Below, one piece after another: positions 8,016 to 16,391 of a stretch of DNA of 64,000 bases (within the stretch, counting starts at the first letter, position 1; each line of letters opens with the position of its first letter). The notes under the pieces were generated by a model that saw nothing but the letters and a program-made list of their open reading frames with translations, made no database searches and was not told where the DNA came from. Position numbers and translations under genes: made by a program. Source of the stretch: Planctomycetota bacterium (GTDB lineage Bacteria; Planctomycetota; Planctomycetia; Gemmatales; Gemmataceae); assembly GCA_021413735.1 (NCBI GenBank), contig JAIOPV010000193.1, positions 1 through 64,000 on the forward strand. Direction: 5' to 3'.

Positions 8016-9412
8016 TGCCCTCCAAGATAACGCCCGAGCAACGCGGCGAGGTGCTGCGACTTCTGTCGCAGGGGCGCGACCGCGACACTATCGCTGCGTC
8101 CGTGGGAGTGACACCGGGGCAGGTGTCGGCAGTCTGCGCGCACATCAAGATGGGGACGTACAAGTCGCCCGATCCCGAAGAGGCGGTCGTGGCAGAGGCG
8201 TTGTCTGGAGCGGTGGCCCGAACCACCAACCTACTCCGTCAACTTCAACATCTAGAGGGGACGCGATCGAACGCGGCGATGACGATTGCTCCGACCCTGC
8301 TGGGCGCGGATCTGGAGAGTGGCGAGGAGGTTTGCTGGAACCCAGACCCGGCGAGCGGAGCCGCCAACCCTCACGTCCTCGTGTTAGGCGAGAGCGGCTT
8401 CGGGAAGTCATACGCGATCGCCTCGGTCGCGGCCGAACTGGCGAGGAAGGGGATCGTCTCGATCGTTTTCGACTACGCCCAGGGGTTCACCCCGGCAACG
8501 CTGCCAGATGGGTTCGTGCAGTCAGTGTCGGTGGTCGAGCTGCACGCCGGTCGTGACGGCATCGACATCAACCCGCTGCAAATCTTTCCGACCGACATGC
8601 ACGGGCCGGTGAACGTCGCCCAACGTATCGCCGACACCTTCGTGCGGGTCTACCACCGTATGGGGGTGCAACAGCACGCTGTGATTCGGCAGGCCGTCTT
8701 AGAAGTGATGGCCGACGCCGGGATTCTGCCGAACGACCGCGACACTTGGGCCAACGATCTCCCCAACTTTGGGCGCGTTCAGGAAAAGCTGAAAGAGTAC
8801 GCTGCTGACGTGCAGAAGCCCCAGGGTCGGTACGCCGCGACCGCGGAGTCTCACATCTCGACCCTGTTCGTGTTCAACACGTTCCGGAGTTCGGGGCAGA
8901 AGATGGCGTGGATGGAGATGTTGGAGGCGGGCGGTCAGGTGGTCGTCATCCAACTCAAGGGGCTGGAACACACACTCGAAAAGGCGGTGACCGAGTTCCT
9001 TCTTTGGAACCTGATCGGGTTCATCGAGGCGCTGGGACCGGGGCCGCTGCGGTGCTTCGCGATCCTTGATGAGGCTCACAAGATCTCCTTCGACGGCGGA
9101 TCACCAGCGGAGAAGTTGCTGCGAGAGGGACGGAAGTTCGGACTCGGTCTAATCCTCGCCTCACAGCAACCGGAGGACTTCAGTCCGGTCGCATTCGCAA
9201 ACACTGCGACGAAAATTATTTTTCAGGTGGGTGACGATCGAAGTACAATTTCCCGTCAACTGCACCGAAAGATCAGGGACGGCCACTCTTTCACGGAGAT
9301 CGCGCAGCTCATCACCAAACTGCCGCGCGGACACGCCTACGTCGTTAGCGAGAACGTCGGACGAGTGGTGAAGGTGGCGAGTTTTCCGGAGAGAGTCGCA
9401 AGGTGGCATTAG
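8015..9412 (+). CDS. HTH + HerA/FtsK-like ATPase
   Basis: 465 residues; ATG 8015 overlaps the previous stop. Residues 1-45 form a helix-turn-helix (ITPEQRGEVLRLLSQGRDRD and VGVTPGQVSAVCAHIKMG). Residues 125-132 are a Walker A motif (GESGFGKS) and about 350-356 a Walker B (ILDEAHK), followed by LGLILASQQPEDF, the sensor-like segment seen in HerA/VirB4/TraG ATPases. The family pumps or remodels DNA as hexameric rings, and HerA-like proteins are frequent in phage-defence loci such as HerA-Sir2 and DptH-type systems. The gene is followed within 60 bp by an Hsp90-like ATPase, suggesting one machine. The HTH on a HerA ATPase would allow direct DNA recognition. Confidence 0.85.
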   Translation: MPSKITPEQRGEVLRLLSQGRDRDTIAASVGVTPGQVSAVCAHIKMGTYKSPDPEEAVVAEALSGAVARTTNLLRQLQHLEGTRSNAAMTIAPTLLGADLESGEEVCWNPDPASGAANPHVLVLGESGFGKSYAIASVAAELARKGIVSIVFDYAQGFTPATLPDGFVQSVSVVELHAGRDGIDINPLQIFPTDMHGPVNVAQRIADTFVRVYHRMGVQQHAVIRQAVLEVMADAGILPNDRDTWANDLPNFGRVQEKLKEYAADVQKPQGRYAATAESHISTLFVFNTFRSSGQKMAWMEMLEAGGQVVVIQLKGLEHTLEKAVTEFLLWNLIGFIEALGPGPLRCFAILDEAHKISFDGGSPAEKLLREGRKFGLGLILASQQPEDFSPVAFANTATKIIFQVGDDRSTISRQLHRKIRDGHSFTEIAQLITKLPRGHAYVVSENVGRVVKVASFPERVARWH

Positions 9413-9468
9413 TTCGCCAAAGAAGGCTCACCTAAATCAGGCCAGCGCCGAGAGCGTAAGGTTCCCAA

Positions 9469-11184
9469 ATGATCAAGCCCGCCAAAAAGCCAGCCGCCAA
9501 GCCGTCGGACTGGGCTTCAGTTGAAGACGAGTTGGACTGGGACGATGTGGGAGGCCGCCTTCTCGCGAATATCGCGCGCGGGATGTATTCCCCGCAGGGC
9601 GTGCTCCGTGAGTACGTCCAGAACGCGGTTGATGCCTATAAGGATCTCGGCACACCTTCTGACGAACACAAGATCACCATCTCGGCAACCGCAACAAGCC
9701 TTTCCATTCAAGACTTCGGCGTTGGCATGGATGATAAGGGAATTCGAGCGGCAAAGAAGATCGCAGTTTCAAGCAAGTCAGCGTTCGATGATCGAGTGGG
9801 TTTCAGGGGCATCGGTATCTGGGCAGGGCTGCCGGCGTGCAAGAAACTCATTGTCGATAGCACGAAGGCCGGTACCCCGTACCGCTATCGGCTTGTCTTC
9901 GATTTTGAAGATATAATGAATCATCTAGACGACAATATTAACATTAAAGCACTTGTCGACCCGCGTTACATGATCGACCGCCAACCGACCGACAAGAACG
10001 ATCACTACACCCGCGTTACCTTGGAAGGAATCACACTCAACTACAAGCAATTGCTCGAGGTTGAGCAATTGAAGCGCATCGCGTCACAGGTTCTTCCATC
10101 TGCTATCGACCCTGCCTTTCAACACCACGCCAAACTGAAAGAGTTGCTGGAGAAGTGGCCCGGCTACCACGAATGCCACATCTTCGTGCAGACCCCGGAA
10201 GGAACCGAGGAGGCATTCCGTAAATTTCCGCCGAACGAAGTGGAAGAGCCGGTCGAAAAGATTCTCACTTCGACAGAAGGGGCGGAGTTGGCGCGAGCGT
10301 GGTTTTGCCGGACAAAGAAAACATCGCTTCGCGCCGTTGAGCCACCGGCCCAACGGGGCTTCCAACTCCGAATCAAGAACTTCGCGGTTGGTGGCGCTAA
10401 TATCTTCAGCGATGAGCAAGGTTATAGTTACAACATCCATGACCACCAAGTTTTGAACTCCGCCTCCCGGCTGGCTTGGTTTTGCGGAGAAGTACATGTT
10501 ACGAACAACGACATTAAGCCCAACACGCCACGCGACGACTTAGAGCGCGAGCAACCGGCCCGGATGTTTATTGAGAAGCTACGCGGTTTCTACAAGGATC
10601 GCGTTATTGAGGCTGGTGCGTACAGCGAGTTCAATCCGTTCCGCAACGCGCTCGAAGAGGCTGAGGAAGCGATCAAAGCAGCGAAGGAGAAGAAAGAGAA
10701 GGAGGATAGCAAAGGTAAGGAAAAGGCCAAAGACAAAGACAAGGCCGCCATCGATCCGGCAAAGCTCCAAATGATGCTTGCGAAACTGGGCGAGGCTGTG
10801 AACAAGTCGAAGGGTGACTCCGAAGATCAGAGCAAAAAGGTCTTCAAGGAGTTGCTTAGGCAGCCGTGGTTTAAGGACCGGTGTGCCAAGGCGGTTTCCG
10901 GTATCAAGAAACTGATCCCACCGCCAGCCGATGACGGCAAGCCCAAAGAGGGGGCCAAGACGGGCGTTACCAACGGCAGCAAGAAGAAGGAGAAGGAGGA
11001 GGGGGCGAAAACCGCTTCTGATCCGCAAAGCGGGAGCGCTCTGGCGCAGCACGCAGAAGAACTTATCTCGGAGATCTTCGCGATCTTGGAGAAGTCACTC
11101 GGCGAGGACTTCGAGGAACTTTCCGACATTCAGGAATCGATCCAGAAAGCGATCGATACGTGGGTCGCTACATATGCCTCATAA
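9469..11184 (+). CDS. Hsp90/GHKL-type ATPase with charged C-terminal region
   Basis: 571 residues. The Bergerat ATP fold is clear: N-box REYVQNAVDA (E48, N52), G1 box DFGVGM (D82) and G2 box GFRGIG (111-116). A middle region with mixed beta segments follows, then a highly charged Lys/Glu tract (about 400-435) and a second one near 500-520, separated by a helical block. GHKL ATPases (Hsp90, GyrB, MutL, MORC) act as ATP-operated clamps. The layout HerA plus Hsp90-like suggests a DNA- or protein-sensing complex, but that role is inferred. The 3' end overlaps the next gene by 11 bp. Confidence 0.85.
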   Translation: MIKPAKKPAAKPSDWASVEDELDWDDVGGRLLANIARGMYSPQGVLREYVQNAVDAYKDLGTPSDEHKITISATATSLSIQDFGVGMDDKGIRAAKKIAVSSKSAFDDRVGFRGIGIWAGLPACKKLIVDSTKAGTPYRYRLVFDFEDIMNHLDDNINIKALVDPRYMIDRQPTDKNDHYTRVTLEGITLNYKQLLEVEQLKRIASQVLPSAIDPAFQHHAKLKELLEKWPGYHECHIFVQTPEGTEEAFRKFPPNEVEEPVEKILTSTEGAELARAWFCRTKKTSLRAVEPPAQRGFQLRIKNFAVGGANIFSDEQGYSYNIHDHQVLNSASRLAWFCGEVHVTNNDIKPNTPRDDLEREQPARMFIEKLRGFYKDRVIEAGAYSEFNPFRNALEEAEEAIKAAKEKKEKEDSKGKEKAKDKDKAAIDPAKLQMMLAKLGEAVNKSKGDSEDQSKKVFKELLRQPWFKDRCAKAVSGIKKLIPPPADDGKPKEGAKTGVTNGSKKKEKEEGAKTASDPQSGSALAQHAEELISEIFAILEKSLGEDFEELSDIQESIQKAIDTWVATYAS

Positions 11185-11998
11185 CCGCTTTCCTGACACG
11201 CGAGAGAAGCGCGAACTCCGTAGACGCGATCTGCGTCAAATGCAGTCACTGCAAGAGGTCGTCGGCGCGGCGCTTTCGTATTGCGGATTGCCAAGTGTCG
11301 AGTTCTTGGATGTCGTCTGCTGGAAGGGCATCATCTCTTCAGTCGCAGCATTCGAGAACGACCCAGACGCCCTCCCAGATATGCATATCGAGCGAGATAG
11401 GCTTCAGTTTAAGTTCCCGGTGTTGATAAACCCTAAGGGCATCAACAACGTACTCGACTACTTAGCCTCCGAACAATATTGCTACGGCCTTTACAATATC
11501 GATCTGTTTGGCGGATTGGTGTACCAAAACAAGTATAAAGAGTCGAAGACAGCGAGCGCACTCAGGCAACTCTTCTCTCAACAAGCCAAGGGGCGCCGCT
11601 CGTTCGTCTTGATCTCCACCTTTAACGTGCGTGACGCGGGCGCGGACGAATACAACGAGTTCCTCGACAGCGTGCGCGATGGTCTATCCGGCCGGCCACA
11701 GAGCAAGGAGAATATCAAGGCGCATGACGAAAATCAGGCCACGAGGTTGAAGCTGTGTTTTCCTTTTTTCTGTTGGCAGCAGGCTCATGCCCTTGGTTTA
11801 GAGCAGATCGTGTGCGAAGCGACATACTATAAGAGCAGCGCCTTCATGATTCACTTCTTCCAAGCATTCCGATATGTAGGCGGCGTTCTCCCACAGTTCG
11901 CTCCGGTGAGCAAAGTGATCGAGGTTGCGAATGAACCGCTCTATGAGATGGTTGGCCAAGTGCGTCGAAAAATGCGTGAGTTTCCACAGGTTCTCTGA
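11174..11998 (+). CDS. hypothetical protein of the GHKL operon (274 aa)
   Basis: ATG 11174 overlaps the Hsp90-like gene by 11 bp. The open frame runs upstream inside that gene but those residues are not protein-like. 274 residues with alternating strands and helices: YGLYNIDLFGGLVYQNK, then RRSFVLISTFNVRDAG, then a C-terminal AFMIHFFQAFRYVGG. The pattern hints at a Rossmann-like, perhaps methyltransferase-like, fold, yet I see no certain SAM-binding motif. Strict translational coupling to the ATPase suggests a stable partner or effector. Function unassigned. Confidence 0.7.
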   Translation: MPHNRFPDTREKRELRRRDLRQMQSLQEVVGAALSYCGLPSVEFLDVVCWKGIISSVAAFENDPDALPDMHIERDRLQFKFPVLINPKGINNVLDYLASEQYCYGLYNIDLFGGLVYQNKYKESKTASALRQLFSQQAKGRRSFVLISTFNVRDAGADEYNEFLDSVRDGLSGRPQSKENIKAHDENQATRLKLCFPFFCWQQAHALGLEQIVCEATYYKSSAFMIHFFQAFRYVGGVLPQFAPVSKVIEVANEPLYEMVGQVRRKMREFPQVL

Positions 11999-12042
11999 AA
12001 AAGTCTCTTGATGAATCATAACTCTTACAGGAACTTCAATCC

Positions 12043-13518
12043 ATGAGCATCGAATTACTGGAAGAGGATGAAGACGCGGAACTCAAAGAACAGAAGAAGA
12101 AGCACGAAGATTTCTTGCTTGCTGAGTACAGCAGTATCACAACCGCCTACTCTAACACAATCTCGACGATCGCAACATTCTTCCGGAACTACCTCGTAAT
12201 CGTTGGTCTTCCGATCCCTATCCTTGGTTTTGTGCTGACGCAGTTGTCGAAGCCTGGCGCGCCTGGTCAGGCCGCCACGATATCGCTCTCCACTGACATG
12301 TACTTTCTCGTTCCACTCGCTGGCTTTGTGATAGGAGCGATTGGTTTCTGTTTGATGATTTATGTCGTGAATCTCCGGCTCGATGCGCTTCTGTACGCCC
12401 GCACAGTAAATGGAGTCAGGAAATATTTCTATGACAAATCGCCACTCGAATACGAGAAGGAATTGCAGATGCGAGTCCTCCCACGGACTGTGACGCAACC
12501 ACGGTATCTCGAGCGTATGTATTTCCTGCCCGTTATCGGGGTATTCACGACACTTAATACGCTTTATCCAATCGTCGGAATTGCCTGGTTTGCGCAAGGG
12601 AAAGTGGGATTGAGTCCGGACGAAGTTTGGTATGCTTATGTGATTTTGTTCTTGCTGTCGCTTATCCTGCACGCTGGCACTTATGCTTACTGGGCCTGGT
12701 ATCGGGAAACAAAGCACCTTCGAAAATTCATCATCGGAGTAGATATAGATGGCGTCTTGAACAAGCACCGAGATACATTCTGCACAAAGCTATACACGTT
12801 ACTCGGGAAGGAAGGTATCTGGGCCGAAAATATCACTGCGATCCCGGTCCAAGATGAGCCGAGAATCGGCGTGTCCGAGGCGGAGGCGAATGCTGTTTTT
12901 AACCATCCGAGCTACTGGCAGGACCAAGTTCCAACAGACGGTGTTGCCGAGGTCATCGATAAGCTGCGGAATGTATTCGGCTACAAAGTGTTCATCTTCA
13001 CACACAGGCATTGGCCAGAGCGAAAGCAATTCCCAGCAGGCCAGGAGAAGCAGTATCGGTCGCTCTGGCGGCGAGCGTGGTTCTGGTGGCCGCGTCCTTC
13101 GAGCATCAGACCCGAATCCAGATCATGGTGGAATCGGACGAAGCTCTGGATCTCCCTCATCCTTCCAACGATGCATAGCCTGCTGCGACCCCTGAGTTCT
13201 GGCTCTATCCGCTCGCTGACGATTAAGTGGTTGAATCTCCAGCGCATTGGGTATGACAAGCTCGTCATTGAAAAGGGGAACGTTCACACGGCAGGGCCGA
13301 ACTTGCTCCGAAAGCGAAATCGCTTCTCGATATCCGAAGACTCTGAAATCCGCATCTTCGTCGAGGATGACCTCTTCAAGGCGGTGAAACTGGCAAACGT
13401 ATGCGAGGTCGTCTTTCTCATCGATCACCCCTACAACCGGGTGGAGAAGCTGCCGCGCAACGTCATCCGCGTCTCAAGCTGGAAGGACATTTACAAGTAC
13501 ATACGGGAGAAGTTGTGA
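12043..13518 (+). CDS. four-helix membrane protein fused to a HAD-type phosphatase/nucleotidase
   Basis: 491 residues. After an acidic amphipathic N-terminus come four membrane segments in two pairs (about 50-67, 87-109, 160-184 and 197-218), recalling SLATT-type pore modules. The C-terminal half has the HAD signature: motif I VDIDGVL (D234, D236), motif II IFTHR (T320), motif III VIEK (K411) and motif IV VEDD (442-443), ending LIDHPYNR as in 5'(3')-deoxyribonucleotidase-type proteins. A Trp/Arg-rich insert (about 340-370) lies between motifs II and III. If active it would dephosphorylate nucleotides or a related substrate at the membrane. It is last in the operon, the usual place for an effector. 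Its stop is one base from that of the convergent radical-SAM gene. Confidence 0.8.
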   Translation: MSIELLEEDEDAELKEQKKKHEDFLLAEYSSITTAYSNTISTIATFFRNYLVIVGLPIPILGFVLTQLSKPGAPGQAATISLSTDMYFLVPLAGFVIGAIGFCLMIYVVNLRLDALLYARTVNGVRKYFYDKSPLEYEKELQMRVLPRTVTQPRYLERMYFLPVIGVFTTLNTLYPIVGIAWFAQGKVGLSPDEVWYAYVILFLLSLILHAGTYAYWAWYRETKHLRKFIIGVDIDGVLNKHRDTFCTKLYTLLGKEGIWAENITAIPVQDEPRIGVSEAEANAVFNHPSYWQDQVPTDGVAEVIDKLRNVFGYKVFIFTHRHWPERKQFPAGQEKQYRSLWRRAWFWWPRPSSIRPESRSWWNRTKLWISLILPTMHSLLRPLSSGSIRSLTIKWLNLQRIGYDKLVIEKGNVHTAGPNLLRKRNRFSISEDSEIRIFVEDDLFKAVKLANVCEVVFLIDHPYNRVEKLPRNVIRVSSWKDIYKYIREKL

Positions 13519-13519
13519 C

Positions 13520-15082
13520 TCACGCGGGCTGGAACGTATCGAATACTGCTCGGAAGGCACGGGACACTCTCCCGCTCCCGCCGAAGTTGAAGCTCTCGGA
13601 GCGCACCTTCGCGTTGATCCGCCACATCAGTCCTTCCAACGCGAAGTAGTCTTTCGGCGAGAGAGTTGGGTACTTGCGCCGGTTGTAGTCTAGGAACGGC
13701 AGCAGTTTACCGTTCAGGTGCTGGAAGTCGAAGCCCTTCTCTTCAATGTACTCGCGGTACATTTCGAACATCGGCGTAGATGGCACCGGTGTGAACAGCA
13801 TTGGGATGACCGACCCGACGCGAGACGACGCGAACACGAGCGTATCGTAGACCGCCTGCAGGTCCTCGTCCGGCAGGCCGAAGAGGATGAAGCAGTTGAT
13901 GTCCTGGCAGTGCTTCTTGTAGCCGGCCTCGACGGCGTTCTCGAACCCGTAGAAGAACTTGTCCATGTTCGTGTGGGTCCGCCCCCACCGGTTCTGCATG
14001 TTGACGTTCACCGTCTCCAGCGGCAGGTACAGCTTTTTGAAGCCGGCTTTCCGCATCAACTCCACGACCTTTGGGTGCAGTAGGCGCACCTCGATGCCTT
14101 CCGGCGCGTGCAACTCAATGCCGTCGAGATCGGGATCGTCTGCGATCTTCTGAATCAGGTCGGTGAAGTTGCTTTTGCCGAGCAGCAAGTTGTCCTCGTA
14201 GAAGCAGAACTCTCGGATGCCCCGGGAGAACCAGTGCTTAATCTCCTCGTAGGCCGAGTCAAACTCCCGCACCCAGACCTTGCGGCCCTCGTTCAGGACG
14301 TTGGCCGCGCAATACGCGCATTTGAATGGACAGCCCCGGCTGGTGGTCAGGATCGTGTACTCGGGAAGGCAGCCGTCGGGTTCTGGCTCTCCGGCACCAT
14401 CTTCGAGGTATAGGTCAAGGTTCAACGCGAGTGGGTTAGCGTCGGGGATCGTCGCTGAGACGATGATGTCGCGTCTCTGCTGTTCAGGGTCGAGCGGGTC
14501 AAGTTCGCGTCCTTGGAGGTGCAACGGGTTCTTTAGGCCAAGCTTCTCGATCGCGTGCTCCGGCGCGAGCGTCGGGTAGATGCCACCGACGCGTATGACC
14601 GCCTTGGGGAATACCTCGCGGCACACCGCAATCACGTCGCGGGTGCTCTCCCACCAGTACGTCATGATCGATGAGATCCAGATCTCGTCCGGTTCGGGGA
14701 AGGTGGTGGTTTCGAAGAGCGACTGCTTCGCGGAACGGACCTTGGCCTGAATCTCCTTGAGTCGCTTCCGCAACTCGTCTGGCGGTAGGCCGAAACAGTA
14801 TTCGATCTTCTCGTCTTCGGCAGGTCGGAACGTGCTCCACGTTCGCCCTACGTCAGCCGGGGTGTACTCTTTCGTCGAGCACAGCTTGCGAACCTTCCAC
14901 ATCTTCTTCTGCACGACCCGCTTTTTGTTCGCTTCCATGCAGTCAATAAGCTTCAGGGCATAGCCTTTGGTGCGCAACCACGACGCTACGCGGAGTAGCC
15001 CGTAGGGCAGGCTCCAGTGCGCCCAGTATTGGGTGTCGTAAATGGGTGGACTAATTAACAACGCGGAGCGGGGATGGTTCAA
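13520..15082 (-). CDS. radical SAM protein with B12-binding-like N-terminal domain
   Basis: 520 residues. Residues 1-200 form a Rossmann-like domain as in B12-binding radical SAM proteins (SALLISPPIYDTQYW at the start, VIRVGGIYPTLAPEHA at about 162-177), though I see no DxHxxG cobalamin-ligand motif. Residues 251-258 are CPFKCAYC, the CxxxCxxC motif binding the 4Fe-4S cluster, preceded by TILTTSRG. The rest has the usual partial TIM barrel (IREFCFYEDNLLL, LYLPLETVN). Members modify RNA, lipids, peptides or natural products. It is third in a minus-strand operon, overlapping the previous gene by 32 bp. Confidence 0.88.
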   Translation of the reverse strand: MNHPRSALLISPPIYDTQYWAHWSLPYGLLRVASWLRTKGYALKLIDCMEANKKRVVQKKMWKVRKLCSTKEYTPADVGRTWSTFRPAEDEKIEYCFGLPPDELRKRLKEIQAKVRSAKQSLFETTTFPEPDEIWISSIMTYWWESTRDVIAVCREVFPKAVIRVGGIYPTLAPEHAIEKLGLKNPLHLQGRELDPLDPEQQRRDIIVSATIPDANPLALNLDLYLEDGAGEPEPDGCLPEYTILTTSRGCPFKCAYCAANVLNEGRKVWVREFDSAYEEIKHWFSRGIREFCFYEDNLLLGKSNFTDLIQKIADDPDLDGIELHAPEGIEVRLLHPKVVELMRKAGFKKLYLPLETVNVNMQNRWGRTHTNMDKFFYGFENAVEAGYKKHCQDINCFILFGLPDEDLQAVYDTLVFASSRVGSVIPMLFTPVPSTPMFEMYREYIEEKGFDFQHLNGKLLPFLDYNRRKYPTLSPKDYFALEGLMWRINAKVRSESFNFGGSGRVSRAFRAVFDTFQPA

Positions 15083-16391
15083 GTTTCCACACCTCTTTGC
15101 GCAGGCTTTCCCGGAGCATGTCGGCTCCGAGCGTGCCCTTTAGGAAGTCGAATGAGCCGTCGCGGATCTTCTCGTTGAGGAACGCGGCCATGCGGTAAAG
15201 GTCATGGTACTCCTCACGCGCGATGCCGTTGAGTTCGGCGAACGGGAAGAAGTGCGGCGACCAGTTCTGAACCGGAATCCCGGCGAGATACGCCTTGTTG
15301 TCCAGATGCTCGGGGCTCCCCGGCGTCGGCGAGAAGGGCTTCAGGATCAGCCCTTCCAAGTGATTGAGCACGTGGAAACTTCGCGCGACGATCTGTTCCA
15401 ACTTCTCCCGCGGCCTGCCGATCCAGACGAATCCGCTCAGGCGGTTATCGACATCGATCAGCCCGGCTTCGCGAAGGTAACTCCGAACCTGACGGTACAC
15501 TTCCACGTCCATCTCGCCCCCGGTGTCGGCCTCTTCGAAGTGGGACTCGGCCACTTTCTTGTCGGCGATGACGGTGGCGACCGCGGGGGTCACCTTGGCC
15601 GGGTGCAGTCCGCAGATCAGGTGGTAACGGAGGTGCTTGTGCAAATCCTTTGTCTTCTCGAAGATCTCCCGTAGCGGCTCGCCTCCGTCACGGCAGATAT
15701 CGTCATCGAAGAACGTGAACTTCAGAATGCCCCGCTCCACGGCCGCCTTCACCTCGGCGATGGCGAGTTTCGGGTGGAGTTGGAGTCCGAGGAACTGGGG
15801 CATTACGGTCCCATACAGTTCCAGGGCGGAGGGCTCGTTCGGGAGCGACGGAACCTTCGTCACCACATAGTCCGCAGCGCACCCGTCGGCAACTTGCTTG
15901 GGCAGTAACCGTGCCGCCTGGCCGAGGATCATAATTTCCGTGTCGGGCAAAGTCTCTCGGATCACGCGGCATGTTTGCGCGAGTCCGCCGCCATACCAGT
16001 AACTACACAGCGAAGTTACCCACACCTGCGATGGCATCCGCTTCGCATCATCCCGCTTCACGGATTCCAAGTGCTTTCCGATATCCGCGTATGGGAGCCC
16101 GTACCGGCGCATCGGGTATCGCTCGCCCTTCACCGTGTGGTAACGGCGGTCGCGGGGCAGCCAATCTTCCTTCACGCTACCGGTTGCGTCAGGCTTCATG
16201 CAGTCAAGTAGTTCCACCCCACAGCCGACTTCGGACTTCAGGTGCGACCCCAGTTTGAGCAAGTCGAGCGGCTGGTTCCATCGCAGCCAGCTATACCGGG
16301 TCTCTTCGACGGGCGGATTCAAAAGCAGAACACGGTCACGACGCGTGACGTGTTTGGACAGCAGCGCGTTGCCGGTAATGAGTTTAGCCAT
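15051..16391 (-). CDS. radical-SAM paralogue lacking the cysteine cluster
   Basis: 446 residues. The N-terminus (RVLLLNPPVEETRYSW, then VELLDCMKP, then GLPYADIGKHL) aligns by eye with the neighbouring B12-radical-SAM protein, and the second half has the same barrel elements (FTFFDDDICRDGGEPL, LILKPFSPTPGSPEH). Where the partner has the CxxxCxxC loop this protein jumps from TVMPQFLG straight to LQLHPKLAIAEVKAA, and no CxxxCxxC exists anywhere. It therefore cannot bind the radical-SAM cluster in the usual way and is probably a non-catalytic partner or scaffold. It overlaps the GHKL gene by 8 bp and the active radical-SAM gene by 32 bp. Confidence 0.8.
   Translation of the reverse strand: MAKLITGNALLSKHVTRRDRVLLLNPPVEETRYSWLRWNQPLDLLKLGSHLKSEVGCGVELLDCMKPDATGSVKEDWLPRDRRYHTVKGERYPMRRYGLPYADIGKHLESVKRDDAKRMPSQVWVTSLCSYWYGGGLAQTCRVIRETLPDTEIMILGQAARLLPKQVADGCAADYVVTKVPSLPNEPSALELYGTVMPQFLGLQLHPKLAIAEVKAAVERGILKFTFFDDDICRDGGEPLREIFEKTKDLHKHLRYHLICGLHPAKVTPAVATVIADKKVAESHFEEADTGGEMDVEVYRQVRSYLREAGLIDVDNRLSGFVWIGRPREKLEQIVARSFHVLNHLEGLILKPFSPTPGSPEHLDNKAYLAGIPVQNWSPHFFPFAELNGIAREEYHDLYRMAAFLNEKIRDGSFDFLKGTLGADMLRESLRKEVWKLEPSPLRVVN

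Noticed and set aside
11174-11998. Calling the 274-residue protein a TcmP or methyltransferase
   Set aside because: The strand-helix pattern is suggestive but no SAM-binding motif or TcmP signature could be identified, so it was left unassigned.
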